From NCBI GenBank assembly GCA_027306785.1, contig DAHUZB010000005.1, positions 124,001 through 188,000 on the forward strand: a DNA stretch of 64,000 bases. The letters are read 5' to 3'. Below the pieces are notes generated by a model, which saw only the letters and a list, made by a program, of their open reading frames with translations, had not been told where the DNA came from and ran no database searches. Positions within the stretch are counted from its first letter, which is position 1. The number at the start of each line of letters is the position of its first letter. This DNA is from Vulcanimicrobiota bacterium (GTDB lineage Bacteria; Vulcanimicrobiota; Vulcanimicrobiia; Vulcanimicrobiales; Vulcanimicrobiaceae). Positions 7,680 through 16,942 of the stretch are shown here, piece by piece. The position numbers were made by a program, and so were the translations under genes.

Positions 7680-9167
7680 GTGAGATTCGCCGCGCGTGCC
7701 GCGCTGCTCTGCGCGCTCCTCAGCACCGCCGTCGGAAGCGCCGCGCCCGACGATCTGAACGCGCTCCTCGCGCGGATGCGCGCGCGTAGCGGGCCGGTCT
7801 GGAGCACCCACCTCACGTCGACCTCGCGCGTCGCGCTCGGCGGCGAGACCGCCGAACTGCGCAGCGAGTCGCAAGGCGTGCGCTTTGCATCCTATCGCTG
7901 TTCGGGTGCACTCTGCGTGGGCACCTATTTCGACGGCGAGCGCCTCTACTCGATCAACATCAACGGCACCGTCCTGCCGGAGTCGGACTCGGGCGATCCG
8001 TTCCTACGCGGCGAACGCACGATCGCATCGCTCGCGTTTCTCGATCCGGCCTTCTCCGACGACGGCGGCAGCATCCTCGACCTCGGCACCGCGACGATCT
8101 CCGGCACCACCTATCGCGAACTGCTCGTCGACAACGGGGATGCGACCGCGATGCACGTGTTCGTCGACCCCGCGACGGCGACCGTGCGCTACTTGAGCGA
8201 CGTCAACGGGGACACGACCTTCGAGTACCGCGATTATCGGCGGGTGGACGGCGATCTCTACCTGCCCTTTCTCGTGCTGCGCAACGGCTCCCCGATCGAA
8301 CGGTACGCCGAACGCGGCGTCACGAGCGATCGCTTCGCGCCGCCGCACGGATTGACGCCGCGGTACGGCAGCGGCGCTCCGAGCATTGCGACCGATCCGG
8401 AGCAGACGATTCCGCTCTTCGCCTGCACGGTGCAGAACGTGCCCGCGACCTGCCTGCTCGACTCGGGGAACTCCGGGCTCGCGATCAGCAAAGAACTCGC
8501 GGAGCGCCTGCGCGCGCCGCAGGTCGGGAGCTATAACGTGCGCGGGCTCGGCGATTACGCGACCGACGTGGTGCGTGTCGGTGAGCTCGGTGTCGCGAAC
8601 GTCACCTTTCCGCCCGCAAACTACGTCGTGCTCGACGACATCCATCGCTTCGGCTACGACGTGGTGCTCGGAGCCGACGTCCTCGCGGCAACGACGGTCT
8701 CACTCGATCCCGTGAATCACCGGATCAGCTTCTCGGCGTTGCCGCCGAGCGGCGGCGCGGTGCTCCCGCTCGAGTTCGAGGACTTCGTCCCGACCGTGCT
8801 CGTGCAACTCGGGAACCTCGGAACCCAGCTCGCGCTCGACACCGGGGACGAATCGAACATCAACCTCGACTACGATTTCTATCAAGCGCATCGATCGCTC
8901 TTTGCCGCGACCGAGCAGCGTTCGGTCGCGGGCGTGGGCGGCACGGGCATCGAGCTGCTCGGCACCATCCCGCGGGTGCGCATCGGCTCGATCGCGACGA
9001 GCGCGCAGCCGATCGGCGCGACGCGGATGCACGGCACCGCGTACGGGCATCTCGGCGCGGGCTTCCTTTCCCAATTCGACGTGACGATCGACTACGCGGC
9101 GGGGCTCGTCCACGTGCTCCCGACGCCCGCGCCGCGCCGAGGAGCGAGCGCATTCGCGTGCGCGTGA
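7680..9167 (+). CDS. Secreted retropepsin-like (clan AA) aspartic protease homologue, two protease-like domains
   Basis: The 495-residue protein starts with GTG (7680) and a signal peptide ending near STAVGSAA. An N-terminal region of about 200 residues resembles a LolA/LppX-type lipid-binding beta-sheet domain. Two aspartyl-protease-like halves follow: CLLDSGNSGLAIS (Asp-Ser-Gly, about residue 260) and LALDTGDESNINL (Asp-Thr-Gly, about residue 385), each followed by hydrophobic-Gly segments such as VVLGADVL and GHLGAGFLSQF. Two DTG/DSG motifs in one chain would allow an internal pseudo-dimer, as in pepsins. The start is open to question because the frame is open upstream and no clear ribosome-binding site is seen. 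Confidence 0.8.
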   Translation: MRFAARAALLCALLSTAVGSAAPDDLNALLARMRARSGPVWSTHLTSTSRVALGGETAELRSESQGVRFASYRCSGALCVGTYFDGERLYSININGTVLPESDSGDPFLRGERTIASLAFLDPAFSDDGGSILDLGTATISGTTYRELLVDNGDATAMHVFVDPATATVRYLSDVNGDTTFEYRDYRRVDGDLYLPFLVLRNGSPIERYAERGVTSDRFAPPHGLTPRYGSGAPSIATDPEQTIPLFACTVQNVPATCLLDSGNSGLAISKELAERLRAPQVGSYNVRGLGDYATDVVRVGELGVANVTFPPANYVVLDDIHRFGYDVVLGADVLAATTVSLDPVNHRISFSALPPSGGAVLPLEFEDFVPTVLVQLGNLGTQLALDTGDESNINLDYDFYQAHRSLFAATEQRSVAGVGGTGIELLGTIPRVRIGSIATSAQPIGATRMHGTAYGHLGAGFLSQFDVTIDYAAGLVHVLPTPAPRRGASAFACA

Positions 9168-9364
9168 AGCCGGGCTCGCGCGCGCCCGGCATCGAGACCA
9201 CCTCCGACGGCCTGCTGCTGCGCGGGCGCGAACGCGCGATCGACGGCGCGGCAAACGCCGCGTGCATCCGCGCGCTCGCCGCGCATTACGGCGTGGCGCC
9301 GTCGCGCGTGACGCTCCTACGCGGCGGGACGGCGCGCGAGAAGCTCTTCGAGATCGAGCGCTAG
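9158..9364 (+). CDS. YggU/DUF167 (UPF0235) family protein
   Basis: This 68-residue protein starts with GTG and shows the family pattern: VKPGSRAP at the N terminus, DGAANAACIRALAAHYGV in the middle, and SRVTLLRGGTAREKLFEI near the end. UPF0235 proteins are small alpha/beta proteins of unknown biochemical role. The start overlaps the 3' end of the preceding gene by 10 bases, suggesting coupling. It is slightly shorter than typical members (about 75-100). Confidence 0.85.
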   Translation: MRVKPGSRAPGIETTSDGLLLRGRERAIDGAANAACIRALAAHYGVAPSRVTLLRGGTAREKLFEIER

Positions 9365-9374
9365 CTTCGCGCCC

Positions 9375-11456
9375 TCAGCGCGTTGCGCGGCGCTTCGACT
9401 GCAGATCGGAGAGTAAGCCCAGCGCTTCGTCGGGCGGAGACGGCTCGCCGAGGAAGTAGCCTTGCACTTCGTGCGCACCGATCGCACGAATCTGCTCGAG
9501 CGTGAGGCGCGATTCGATGCCCTCGGCGATCGAGGAGAGGCCGAGGTTTTCCGCAAGCGTCACGATCGCTTTGACGATCGCCTCGTCCTGCGATCCGGGC
9601 AGCATATCGCGCAGGAAGCTCTTGTCGATCTTCAACACGTCGATCGGGAAGCGACGCAGGTAGCTCAGACTGGTGTAGCCGGTGCCGAAATCGTCGATGG
9701 AGAGACGCAAGCCGAGTGCTTTGAGATCGTGCAATTGCGCGATGCCGCCGCTGATATCGCGCATGATCGAACTCTCGGTGAGTTCGAGTTCGATGCGCGA
9801 AGGATCGATCTGCCATTCGCGCAGCACGAGTGCGATCGAATCGCGCAGGCCCGCGCGTTCGAACTGCCGCGCCGAGACGTTCACGCAGACGCGCGGCACG
9901 ACGATCCCGTCCTTATCCCACGCGGTAAGCTGTCGACAGACCTCGCGCAGGACGTAGAGGCTCAGCTCCTCGATCGCGCCCGACTCCTCGGCGAGCGGGA
10001 TGAAATGATCGGGCGGCAGCAGTCCGAGCTCGGGATGCTGCCAGCGCACGAGCGCTTCGAATCCGCCGAAGCCGAGGTCGTTCGCGCGGAAGATCGGCTG
10101 ATAGTGAAGCGTGTACTGTCCGCGGCTCGCCGCGCTGCGCAGATCGCGCTTGAGCGCCAGGCGTTCGGAGGACGACGCGAGCATGCTCGGCACGAAGACG
10201 CGCCATACGTGACCGCCCGACTGCTTTGCCGCCTGCATCGCGGCCGCCGAGGTGCGAAGCAGCGATTGCGGATCGGCGCCGTCGTCGGGAAAGCTGCAGA
10301 TGCCGGAGCTCGCGTTGACGTAGATGTCCGCTTCGCCGATCACGAACGGCGCCTCGAAGATCTCGTGCATGCGCTCCGCGAAGCGTAGGGCCTCGGCGGC
10401 ATCGACCTCGGTGAGCAGCAGCACGAACTGATCCTCGCCCACGCGCGAGACGGTCGACCCGCCGTCGAGCAACCGACGCAGGCGGCTACCGACCATACGC
10501 AGCACCTCGTCGCCGGTGGCGCTGCCGTAGAGTTCGTTGACCTCTTTAAACGAGTCGAGATCGATCGTTACGAGCGAGAGCGCGGTGCGATGGCGCTGCG
10601 CCATGGCGATCGCCTGCATCAAACGGTCTTCGAGCAGCGCGCGATTCGGCAGATCGGTGAGCGGATCGTACTGCGCGAAGTAGGCGATGCGCTGCTCGGC
10701 GATCTTGCGCTCGGTGATATCGAATGCGACCGCGATCGTACCGACGATGCGCGCGTCGACGTCGCGCAGCGGCTCGACGTGCCCGCGGAAGGTCTTGCCG
10801 CCCCAGATCATCTCGTACTCGGCCGATCCCCCCTGCAGCGCCTGGAGGTGCGCGTGGCGGATCGGAAAGCGTGACTCGTCGGCGAGCAGCGCCGATGCGG
10901 CGACGTGCATGCCGAGCAGCGAATCGGGCTCCACGGGCACCTGTGCGAGCTGCGCGCCCTCGACCGAGGTGACGGTCAGATTCGTATCGCACGAGATCAC
11001 GAGCGCGGGGAGCTGTTCGAAGAGCAAGCGCAGGCGCGTCTCGCGTTCGCGCAACTGCACCTCCATCAACGCGCGGGCGCGGCGCAGCTCCGCGTCGCGC
11101 AGCGCACGTTCCGCCGCCGTGCCCAGACGCTTGAGATTGTTCTTGAAGATGTAATCGTAGGCGCCCAAGCGGATCGTTTCGACCGCCGCCTCTTCACCGA
11201 TCGCGCCGGAGACGATCAGGCACGGCGTCTCCGTCCCGAGCTCGCGCAGGAGTTGCAGCATATCGGGTGCGCTGAAACTCGGCATCGAGTAATCGCAGAG
11301 AACGATATCCCAGGCTTGGCCGGTGAGCGCGGCCATCGCGTCGTCGCGTCGATCGACGCGAATGCTTTCGGTCACGAAGCCGTGGCGCTGGAGCGCAAGG
11401 ATGTTGAGATCCGCGTCGTCCTGCGAGTCGTCGACGCAGAGGACGCGCAGTTTCAC
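9375..11456 (-). CDS. Receiver-PAS-GGDEF-EAL signalling protein (probable c-di-GMP phosphodiesterase)
   Basis: Domain order in 693 residues: receiver (1-120, phospho-Asp in VLCDYSMPS), a PAS segment (about 140-260), GGDEF (about 275-430) and EAL (about 445-690). The EAL domain keeps its catalytic set: EALVRW, NVSARQF, ELTES, DDFGTGYTSL, LKIDKSF and AEGIES. The cyclase motif reads VGEDQF instead of GGDEF, so cyclase activity is doubtful and the domain may be regulatory. Its ATG overlaps the stop of the small response regulator by 4 bases, so it is probably the output partner of the kinase upstream. The net effect predicted is c-di-GMP breakdown. Confidence 0.92.
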   Translation of the reverse strand: MKLRVLCVDDSQDDADLNILALQRHGFVTESIRVDRRDDAMAALTGQAWDIVLCDYSMPSFSAPDMLQLLRELGTETPCLIVSGAIGEEAAVETIRLGAYDYIFKNNLKRLGTAAERALRDAELRRARALMEVQLRERETRLRLLFEQLPALVISCDTNLTVTSVEGAQLAQVPVEPDSLLGMHVAASALLADESRFPIRHAHLQALQGGSAEYEMIWGGKTFRGHVEPLRDVDARIVGTIAVAFDITERKIAEQRIAYFAQYDPLTDLPNRALLEDRLMQAIAMAQRHRTALSLVTIDLDSFKEVNELYGSATGDEVLRMVGSRLRRLLDGGSTVSRVGEDQFVLLLTEVDAAEALRFAERMHEIFEAPFVIGEADIYVNASSGICSFPDDGADPQSLLRTSAAAMQAAKQSGGHVWRVFVPSMLASSSERLALKRDLRSAASRGQYTLHYQPIFRANDLGFGGFEALVRWQHPELGLLPPDHFIPLAEESGAIEELSLYVLREVCRQLTAWDKDGIVVPRVCVNVSARQFERAGLRDSIALVLREWQIDPSRIELELTESSIMRDISGGIAQLHDLKALGLRLSIDDFGTGYTSLSYLRRFPIDVLKIDKSFLRDMLPGSQDEAIVKAIVTLAENLGLSSIAEGIESRLTLEQIRAIGAHEVQGYFLGEPSPPDEALGLLSDLQSKRRATR

Positions 11457-11902
11457 GACATGCCACCGGTCGCCGCGGCGGGCGGCGCTTCGTTGAGCAC
11501 GAGCCAGTAGAGGCCGACTTGGCGCACCGCCTCCACGAACTCGTTGAAGTCGACCGGCTTGCGCACGTAGCTGTTCACGCCGAGCCGGTAGCCCGCGAGC
11601 AGGTCCTCGTCCTGTTTGCTCGAGGTGAGAATCACGGTGGGGATCAAACAGGTCGCGTCGTTTGCGCGAATGCGTTCGAGCACTTCGAGCCCGGAGATCT
11701 TGGGGAGCTTCAAATCGAGCAGAATCACCTGCGGCAGCGAGCGCCCGTGGCGATCGGCATCGAAGAGGAATTCGAGCGCCTGGGCGCCGTCCGTGAGCAC
11801 GACCACTTCGTTCGCGATGTGGTTCTTCGCGAAGGCACGACGCGTCAGTTCGACGTCGTCGGGGTTGTCTTCAACCAGCAGGATGTACGGTTTGCTGCTC
11901 AT
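11453..11902 (-). CDS. Single-domain response regulator (Rcp1/CheY-like)
   Basis: The 149-residue protein is a lone receiver domain with the acidic pocket VEDNPDD, phosphoacceptor Asp63 in ILLDLKLP, the Thr/Ser switch ILTSSKQDEDL and the conserved Lys in YVRKPVDF. The long insertion and these motifs match the Rcp1-type receivers that pair with phytochrome-like kinases. The chosen ATG at 11902 fits the domain start. The frame upstream is a shadow of the kinase gene. It overlaps the kinase 3' end by 32 bases and the GGDEF/EAL gene start by 4, so the three form one coupled operon. Confidence 0.93.
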   Translation of the reverse strand: MSSKPYILLVEDNPDDVELTRRAFAKNHIANEVVVLTDGAQALEFLFDADRHGRSLPQVILLDLKLPKISGLEVLERIRANDATCLIPTVILTSSKQDEDLLAGYRLGVNSYVRKPVDFNEFVEAVRQVGLYWLVLNEAPPAAATGGMS

Positions 11903-13832
11903 CGAGCCCGACTCTCTCCTTTGCCGCGGGTAGGGTGAAGTAAAAGGTCGCGCCGGAGCCGACCGCGCCGTCGGCACGCACGCTCCCGCCGTGCCGGTGA
12001 ACGATCCGCGCAACGGTCGCAAGACCGATACCCGTCCCCTCATAGTCATCGGCCGCATGGAGCCGTTGGAACGCACCAAAGAGCTTGTTGCTGTAGGCCA
12101 TATCGAAGCCTGCCCCGTTATCGGCCACGAAGAACTCGCCCTCCGGCGTGCGACCGACGCGAATCTTCGGCCGCTCGGCCAGGCGGGTGAACTTCCACGC
12201 GTTGCCCATCAGGTTGGCAAACACGGCATGAACGAGCCCGGGTTCACCGCTCGCCCGCATCCCCGTCTCGATCTCGATCTCGACATCGCGGCACGGATCG
12301 CCGTCGTGCAGGTCGGCCGCCACCTCGCGCACGATCTCGGTGACGTCGAGCGGCCGCATCTCGATCGAGGCGCGCGCCACCTTCGCAAGGCCGAGCAGCG
12401 CGTCGATCAGATCGGCCATACGCTGGGCGGCCTTCCGCACGCGATCCAGGTAGCCGCGCCCGCCGTCGCCGAGCGCCTCGGCATAATCCTCGACCAGCGC
12501 CTGTGAAAAGCCGTCGATCGCCCGCAGCGGCGCGCGCAGATCGTGCGAGACGGAGTACGAGAACGATTCGAGTTCCTTGTTGGCAAGCTCGAGCTGCTTG
12601 GTTCGTTCGGCCACGCGGCGCTCGAGCTCGACGTTGAGCGCGATCATCCGCTGCTGTTCGTTCTTGCGCCGCGTGATATCGCGTACGTACGCGGCGACGC
12701 CGTCGGAGTACGGATAGAGCCGCACCTCGAACCAGCGCTCGCGAAACGGCATCTCGAAGGTGAGCGGACGATCTTCCCGCAGCGATTCGCGAAAGCGCGC
12801 GGCGCCGTACCCGCCGTCTTCGAACTTCTCGGTGAAGTGCGCGAGCGGACGCCCGATGAAGTCGACCGGCTCACCGCCCCAAAACGCCGCCATGCGCGCG
12901 TTGACGTAGGTGATCCGTTCGTCGCGTCCCACCGCGACGAACGCGTCGCGAATGCTCTCCAACACCTGCGCGATCCGGCGATTCGACTCGCTCGTCCGCG
13001 CGGCTTCGGCGATCGTCTGCGCGAGCGCCTCCACGAAGCGCACATCGACGGCCGAGACGGTGCGCGGTTTGGGATGGAAGGCGACGATCGCGCCGAGCGG
13101 TTCGCGCGCGGACCCGATCGGCACGCAGATGCACGAGAGCACGCCGAGCGCGGCGAGCGGTGCGAGCGAGCGCGCGCGCGACTCGATGCGGATGTCCGAG
13201 GAAACGAACGGCTCGCCGGACTCGACCGCATGGCGAAGATGCTCGAGCGCGGGAAACTCGCGCTCCATCGCCGCGCCCGTGGCCCAGCCCGCGGCATAGC
13301 GCAACGCGAAGCACGCGTTCTGCGGCTCGTAATCGTAGACTTCGATGACGCTCGCGTCGAGCGCCTCGCGCACGAGATCGACCGCGTCGGACAGCAGCGC
13401 ATCCAAGTGTCCGCCCGAGAGCGCGGTGCGCCCGAAATCGATCAGCGCCTGCTGACGGCGCGCGGTGCGCTCGACCTCCTGTTGCGCCTCGATCCGCGCG
13501 GTGACATCGCGAAAGTACACCGAGAGCCCGTCGAGCGACGGGTAGGCCTTCACCTCGAACCAGCGATTGGCGGTCTGGGAGTATTCGACGAACTGCACAG
13601 GGCGCTGATCGCGCATCGCGCGCGTGTACTCGCGCTCGAAGAGCCGTCCCCGTGCCTTCGGAAACGCATCGAGCCAGTAGACGCCGAGCACGTCTTCGCG
13701 CGCATGAAGAAGCTTACGCGCCTCGGCGTTCATGTACGAAATCCGCCACTGCGCGTCCAATGCGAAGAACCCGTCGGTTATGCGCTCGAGCACGAGCGCC
13801 AGATCCGGACGCAGGACCGAATCATCGGCCAT
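11871..13832 (-). CDS. PAS-GAF-PAS sensor histidine kinase
   Basis: This 653-residue kinase has no transmembrane segments. The order is PAS (1-120), GAF (about 125-270), PAS (about 275-390), HisKA with phosphoacceptor His430 in YSVSHDLRAPLRA, and HATPase with N box NLMGNAWKF, G1 DNGAGFDM and G2 GTGIGLATV. Bacteriophytochrome-type kinases share this transmitter, but no chromophore-binding Cys context is evident, so the signal is unknown. It likely phosphorylates the receivers encoded immediately downstream. Confidence 0.93.
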   Translation of the reverse strand: MADDSVLRPDLALVLERITDGFFALDAQWRISYMNAEARKLLHAREDVLGVYWLDAFPKARGRLFEREYTRAMRDQRPVQFVEYSQTANRWFEVKAYPSLDGLSVYFRDVTARIEAQQEVERTARRQQALIDFGRTALSGGHLDALLSDAVDLVREALDASVIEVYDYEPQNACFALRYAAGWATGAAMEREFPALEHLRHAVESGEPFVSSDIRIESRARSLAPLAALGVLSCICVPIGSAREPLGAIVAFHPKPRTVSAVDVRFVEALAQTIAEAARTSESNRRIAQVLESIRDAFVAVGRDERITYVNARMAAFWGGEPVDFIGRPLAHFTEKFEDGGYGAARFRESLREDRPLTFEMPFRERWFEVRLYPYSDGVAAYVRDITRRKNEQQRMIALNVELERRVAERTKQLELANKELESFSYSVSHDLRAPLRAIDGFSQALVEDYAEALGDGGRGYLDRVRKAAQRMADLIDALLGLAKVARASIEMRPLDVTEIVREVAADLHDGDPCRDVEIEIETGMRASGEPGLVHAVFANLMGNAWKFTRLAERPKIRVGRTPEGEFFVADNGAGFDMAYSNKLFGAFQRLHAADDYEGTGIGLATVARIVHRHGGSVRADGAVGSGATFYFTLPAAKERVGLDEQQTVHPAG

Positions 13833-13871
13833 GCGAGGGAGCTTCTACCAGGCCGGAAAAAAGCCCCGTCG

Positions 13872-14426
13872 ATGCGCGCTCTCTTCGCCGTTCTCACCTT
13901 CGCCGCTTCGCTCGCCTTCGGCACCGCCCGCACGAGCGCCGCGCGGCTCGACCTCAACCCCTGCACCGTCGTGGGCGTCGAGATGATGGACGACGTCGAC
14001 TCCTCGACGGCGCTCCCCGGCGACTTCTTTCGCTTCCAGACGATCAATGCGGTGACGAGCGGGAATCGCATCGTGATCCCGGCGCGCACGATGGGCTACG
14101 GCATCGTCTCGATCGCCTCTCCCGCGGGACGCGGCGGGCGCGCGGGGACGCTCGTGCTCGAACCGCGGTATCTCGTGATGCCCGACGGCTCGCATCTCGG
14201 CGTCGTACTCAATCACAACACGGCCTCGCTCGACCGCAGCGGCAAGAGCGGCAATATGCCGGGCTACCTGGGTGCGATTCCCGTTCCCGGCGTGGGCGCG
14301 GCGATCGGCATCTTCAACTTCTTCCACAACGGCAAGAACATCGAGGTGAAACGCGGAGCGGTCTTCACCGTCTTCCCGAGCGACGACCCGAGCGTCGAGC
14401 GCTGCCAGCAGCACCCCGAGTACTAG
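13872..14426 (+). CDS. Secreted protein of unknown function
   Basis: The 184-residue product has a signal peptide (start to about ARTSAA) and a mature domain with PGDFFRFQTINAV and VIPARTMGYGIV, then a glycine-rich hydrophobic stretch PVPGVGAAIGIFNFF. It resembles in layout the secreted protein at 46798-47391. Both have a beta-rich head and a Gly-zipper-like hydrophobic patch, so they may be paralogues. Its stop and the stop of the convergent hydrolase gene share the palindrome CTAG. Long antisense frames across this region are shadows. Confidence 0.75.
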   Translation: MRALFAVLTFAASLAFGTARTSAARLDLNPCTVVGVEMMDDVDSSTALPGDFFRFQTINAVTSGNRIVIPARTMGYGIVSIASPAGRGGRAGTLVLEPRYLVMPDGSHLGVVLNHNTASLDRSGKSGNMPGYLGAIPVPGVGAAIGIFNFFHNGKNIEVKRGAVFTVFPSDDPSVERCQQHPEY

Positions 14427-15205
14427 GTGTTCGCGCGCAGCCAGGCCGCGATGAGTTCGAGCGACTCCGGCCGTTCGCGATGCGGCGCGTGACCGCATCC
14501 GTCGAGGAGCAGACGATCCACCCGCCCCGCCGTGCCGCGTGCGATCGCATCGAGCTGCGCGAGGGTGCCGTACTCGTCGTCGGCGCCTTGCACCGCGAAG
14601 AGCGGCGCGGAGATCGTCGGCAGCGACGCCTCGATATTCCACGTCCGAAAGGCCGGCGCGAGCCAGATGTCGTTCCAGCCGAAAAAGGTACGGTCGACGT
14701 CGTGATGGTGGCGCGCCATCTTCGCCCGCAGATCGCTCGTGCGATAGCGCTCGCCGATTGCCGCGATGCTCTCGATCGAGAGCTCTTCGACGAACACGTG
14801 CGGCGCCTCGACGACGAGCGCGCGAACCTCGCGCGGAAAGGCGCCCGCATAGATCAGCGCGATCGACGCACCGTCCGAATGTCCGAAGAGGATCGGCCGG
14901 CGCACGCGAGCGGCGCGCAGGAGTTCGGGCAGCACGACGAGCGCTTCGTCGTGCATGTAGCGCACGCCGCGCGGAGCGTCGAGCGGCTCGGAGAAGCCGT
15001 TGCCGCGCCGCGAGTAGACGAGCGCGCCGAAGCCGGTCAGCCGGTGCACGCGCATCGGCACGTCGCGCCACAGCCGCACCGAGCCGAGCCCTTCGTGCAG
15101 AAAGACGATCGTCGGCGCATCCGCGTCGCGCGGCGGCACCTGCAGTACTTCGAGTTCCGCCCCGCCGATCGACCGGCGTTCGACGGCGCCTTCGTCGATC
15201 AGCAT
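14423..15205 (-). CDS. Alpha/beta hydrolase
   Basis: The 260-residue enzyme has the oxyanion segment FLHEGLGSVRLW, nucleophile elbow GHSDGAS, acid residue in QGADDEYGT and catalytic His in GCGHAPHRERPE, so the triad is complete. The substrate is not evident. I place the start at ATG 15205, which is preceded directly by GGTGAG; a GTG at 15235 is an alternative. The much longer open frame upstream is a shadow of the PilZ and kinase genes on the other strand. Confidence 0.88.
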   Translation of the reverse strand: MLIDEGAVERRSIGGAELEVLQVPPRDADAPTIVFLHEGLGSVRLWRDVPMRVHRLTGFGALVYSRRGNGFSEPLDAPRGVRYMHDEALVVLPELLRAARVRRPILFGHSDGASIALIYAGAFPREVRALVVEAPHVFVEELSIESIAAIGERYRTSDLRAKMARHHHDVDRTFFGWNDIWLAPAFRTWNIEASLPTISAPLFAVQGADDEYGTLAQLDAIARGTAGRVDRLLLDGCGHAPHRERPESLELIAAWLRANT

Positions 15206-15325
15206 CTCACCGGCCGGAGCCGCGCCGTCGCCCACGTCGTGAAAAGAAATCGCATGAATCTCGTGGCGTATGCCTGAAGTGCGGGGAAACCCTGCGCCCC
15301 CGCGTCGAAACGGGTACCAGGCTCG

Positions 15326-15994
15326 ATGCTCAACGACTTGATTACATTTTTCACCGGAGCACCCCAGAACCGCCGCAAGTACGCGCGGCGGCCCGGCCCC
15401 TTCCCGGCATGGGTGGCGCTCGGCAATCAGTGGACCTCGTGTGCCTGCCTGGATATTTCGGGCAGCGGCATCGGCGTCGTCGCGCCCGTCGCGATTCCCG
15501 ACGAAGCGAATTTCCGCGTGAAGATCGAGGAGCGCACGATCACGATCCGCGCGAAGCGGGTCTGGACGCAGCCGGGCCAGACGCAGGGCAAACCCGCCTG
15601 GCGTTGCGGGCTTACCTTCACCGGCATCAGCGCCGACGATTGGGACGCCGTGGTCCGCTTCTGCAATAACGAGGCGGTCGTCGTGGAGAACAAGGCGCAG
15701 AAAGAGCTCGAACTCGTCAAGCTCAAAGCCGACGACGTGGCGCGCCTGATTCCGAAGAAGCTGCAGGATCAACTGCTGAGCATGCTGGTCGCGCGTGGGC
15801 GTCTGGCGCCGATCACGGAGAAGAACCCGCTCGTGCAATACGCGTACGGCGGCGTCGTGAAACGGCAGGGACGCGCGCTCCACCGCCTCTCGATCCATTC
15901 GCGCGTCGTCGATCCGAAGACCGGCGAGACGCGTGCGTTCGATACCCGCTTCTTCTTCGACGATCAAGGATCGAGCGTCCAGGTCGACGAGTAG
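15326..15994 (+). CDS. PilZ-domain protein (c-di-GMP receptor)
   Basis: The 222-residue protein has an N-terminal PilZ domain with the RxxxR box (RRKYARR, about residues 16-22) and the D/NxSxxG box (DISGSGIG, about 43-50), the two elements that clamp c-di-GMP. The C-terminal half of about 110 residues has no recognised domain and contains charged helices followed by a beta-rich tail. The gene lies about 4 kb from the GGDEF/EAL operon, suggesting it responds to the same second messenger, though no operon link is visible. Confidence 0.85.
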   Translation: MLNDLITFFTGAPQNRRKYARRPGPFPAWVALGNQWTSCACLDISGSGIGVVAPVAIPDEANFRVKIEERTITIRAKRVWTQPGQTQGKPAWRCGLTFTGISADDWDAVVRFCNNEAVVVENKAQKELELVKLKADDVARLIPKKLQDQLLSMLVARGRLAPITEKNPLVQYAYGGVVKRQGRALHRLSIHSRVVDPKTGETRAFDTRFFFDDQGSSVQVDE

Positions 15995-16000
15995 GCCGCC

Positions 16001-16942
16001 GTGGCCGCACCGTCGCCGATTCTCACCCTCACCCTCAACCCCGCCATCGATGAAGCGATCTCGATCGACGCGCTCGCGCTCGGATCGACGAATCGCTGCC
16101 GCCTCGACGGCCTCGATCCCGGCGGCAAGGGCATCAACGCCAGTCGCGTGATCCGCCGACTCGGCCGCGCGACGCTCGCGATCGCCTGTACCGGCGGCGT
16201 GACGGGTGCCCTGCTCGCGGAGCGCCTGCGCGACGAGGACGTACCGCACGCCTTCGTCGACGTGGGCGGCGAAACGCGCGTCAACGTGATGCTCTACGAA
16301 TGGAGCAGCGGCCATCGCACCCGGCTCTATCTGCCCGGCCCGAACGTCGATGCCGCGCACCTGCACGAGGTCGAGCGTCTGCTGGCACCGATCGGCGCCG
16401 ATGCGATCGCGGTCCTCGCCGGGAGCCTGCCGCCGGGTCTACCCGCCGACACCTACCGCACGCTCGCGCGCGGACTCGCCGCGCGCGGCATCCGCACGAT
16501 CGTCGATACCTCGGGACCGGCGCTCGCGGCGGCACTCGAGAGCGCACCGCTGCTCGTGAAGCCGAACGTGGAGGAGCTCGAGGAGCTGGTCGGGCGAACG
16601 CTGCCCGATGAGGCGGCACTGCTGAGCGCGGCGCGCGATCTGCAGGCACGCGGTCCGGACTACGTGGTGATCTCCCAAGGCGCCGAAGGGGCGCTCGCGG
16701 TCGGCCCGAGCGAGGCATGGAAAGTACACGCGCCCGCCGTCGAGGCGATCAGCACGGTCGGTTCGGGCGATTCGATGGTCGCCGGGCTCGCGATCGGCTT
16801 CCGCGAGGGCGCGTCCTTCGCCGATGCGCTTCGCCTCGGCGCCGCGGCCGGAGCGGCGACCGCGATCCGTTCGGGCACGCAGCTCGGCGAAGCGCGCGAC
16901 GTGGAGCGCCTGGTCGGCGACGTTCGACTCGAGCCGCGTTAA
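16001..16942 (+). CDS. PfkB-family sugar kinase, 1-phosphofructokinase/tagatose-6-phosphate kinase type
   Basis: The 313-residue kinase starts with GTG at 16001, 6 bases after the PilZ gene. Ribokinase-family signatures are present: the N-terminal TLNPAIDEAIS and PGGKGINASRVI typical of FruK/LacC, KPNVEELEELVG in the middle, and the C-terminal anion hole and base in STVGSGDSMVAG. The GKGINAS form favours phosphorylated hexose substrates (fructose-1-P or tagatose-6-P). Its TAA stop shares the palindrome TTAA with the stop of the convergent gene. Confidence 0.9.
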   Translation: MAAPSPILTLTLNPAIDEAISIDALALGSTNRCRLDGLDPGGKGINASRVIRRLGRATLAIACTGGVTGALLAERLRDEDVPHAFVDVGGETRVNVMLYEWSSGHRTRLYLPGPNVDAAHLHEVERLLAPIGADAIAVLAGSLPPGLPADTYRTLARGLAARGIRTIVDTSGPALAAALESAPLLVKPNVEELEELVGRTLPDEAALLSAARDLQARGPDYVVISQGAEGALAVGPSEAWKVHAPAVEAISTVGSGDSMVAGLAIGFREGASFADALRLGAAAGAATAIRSGTQLGEARDVERLVGDVRLEPR

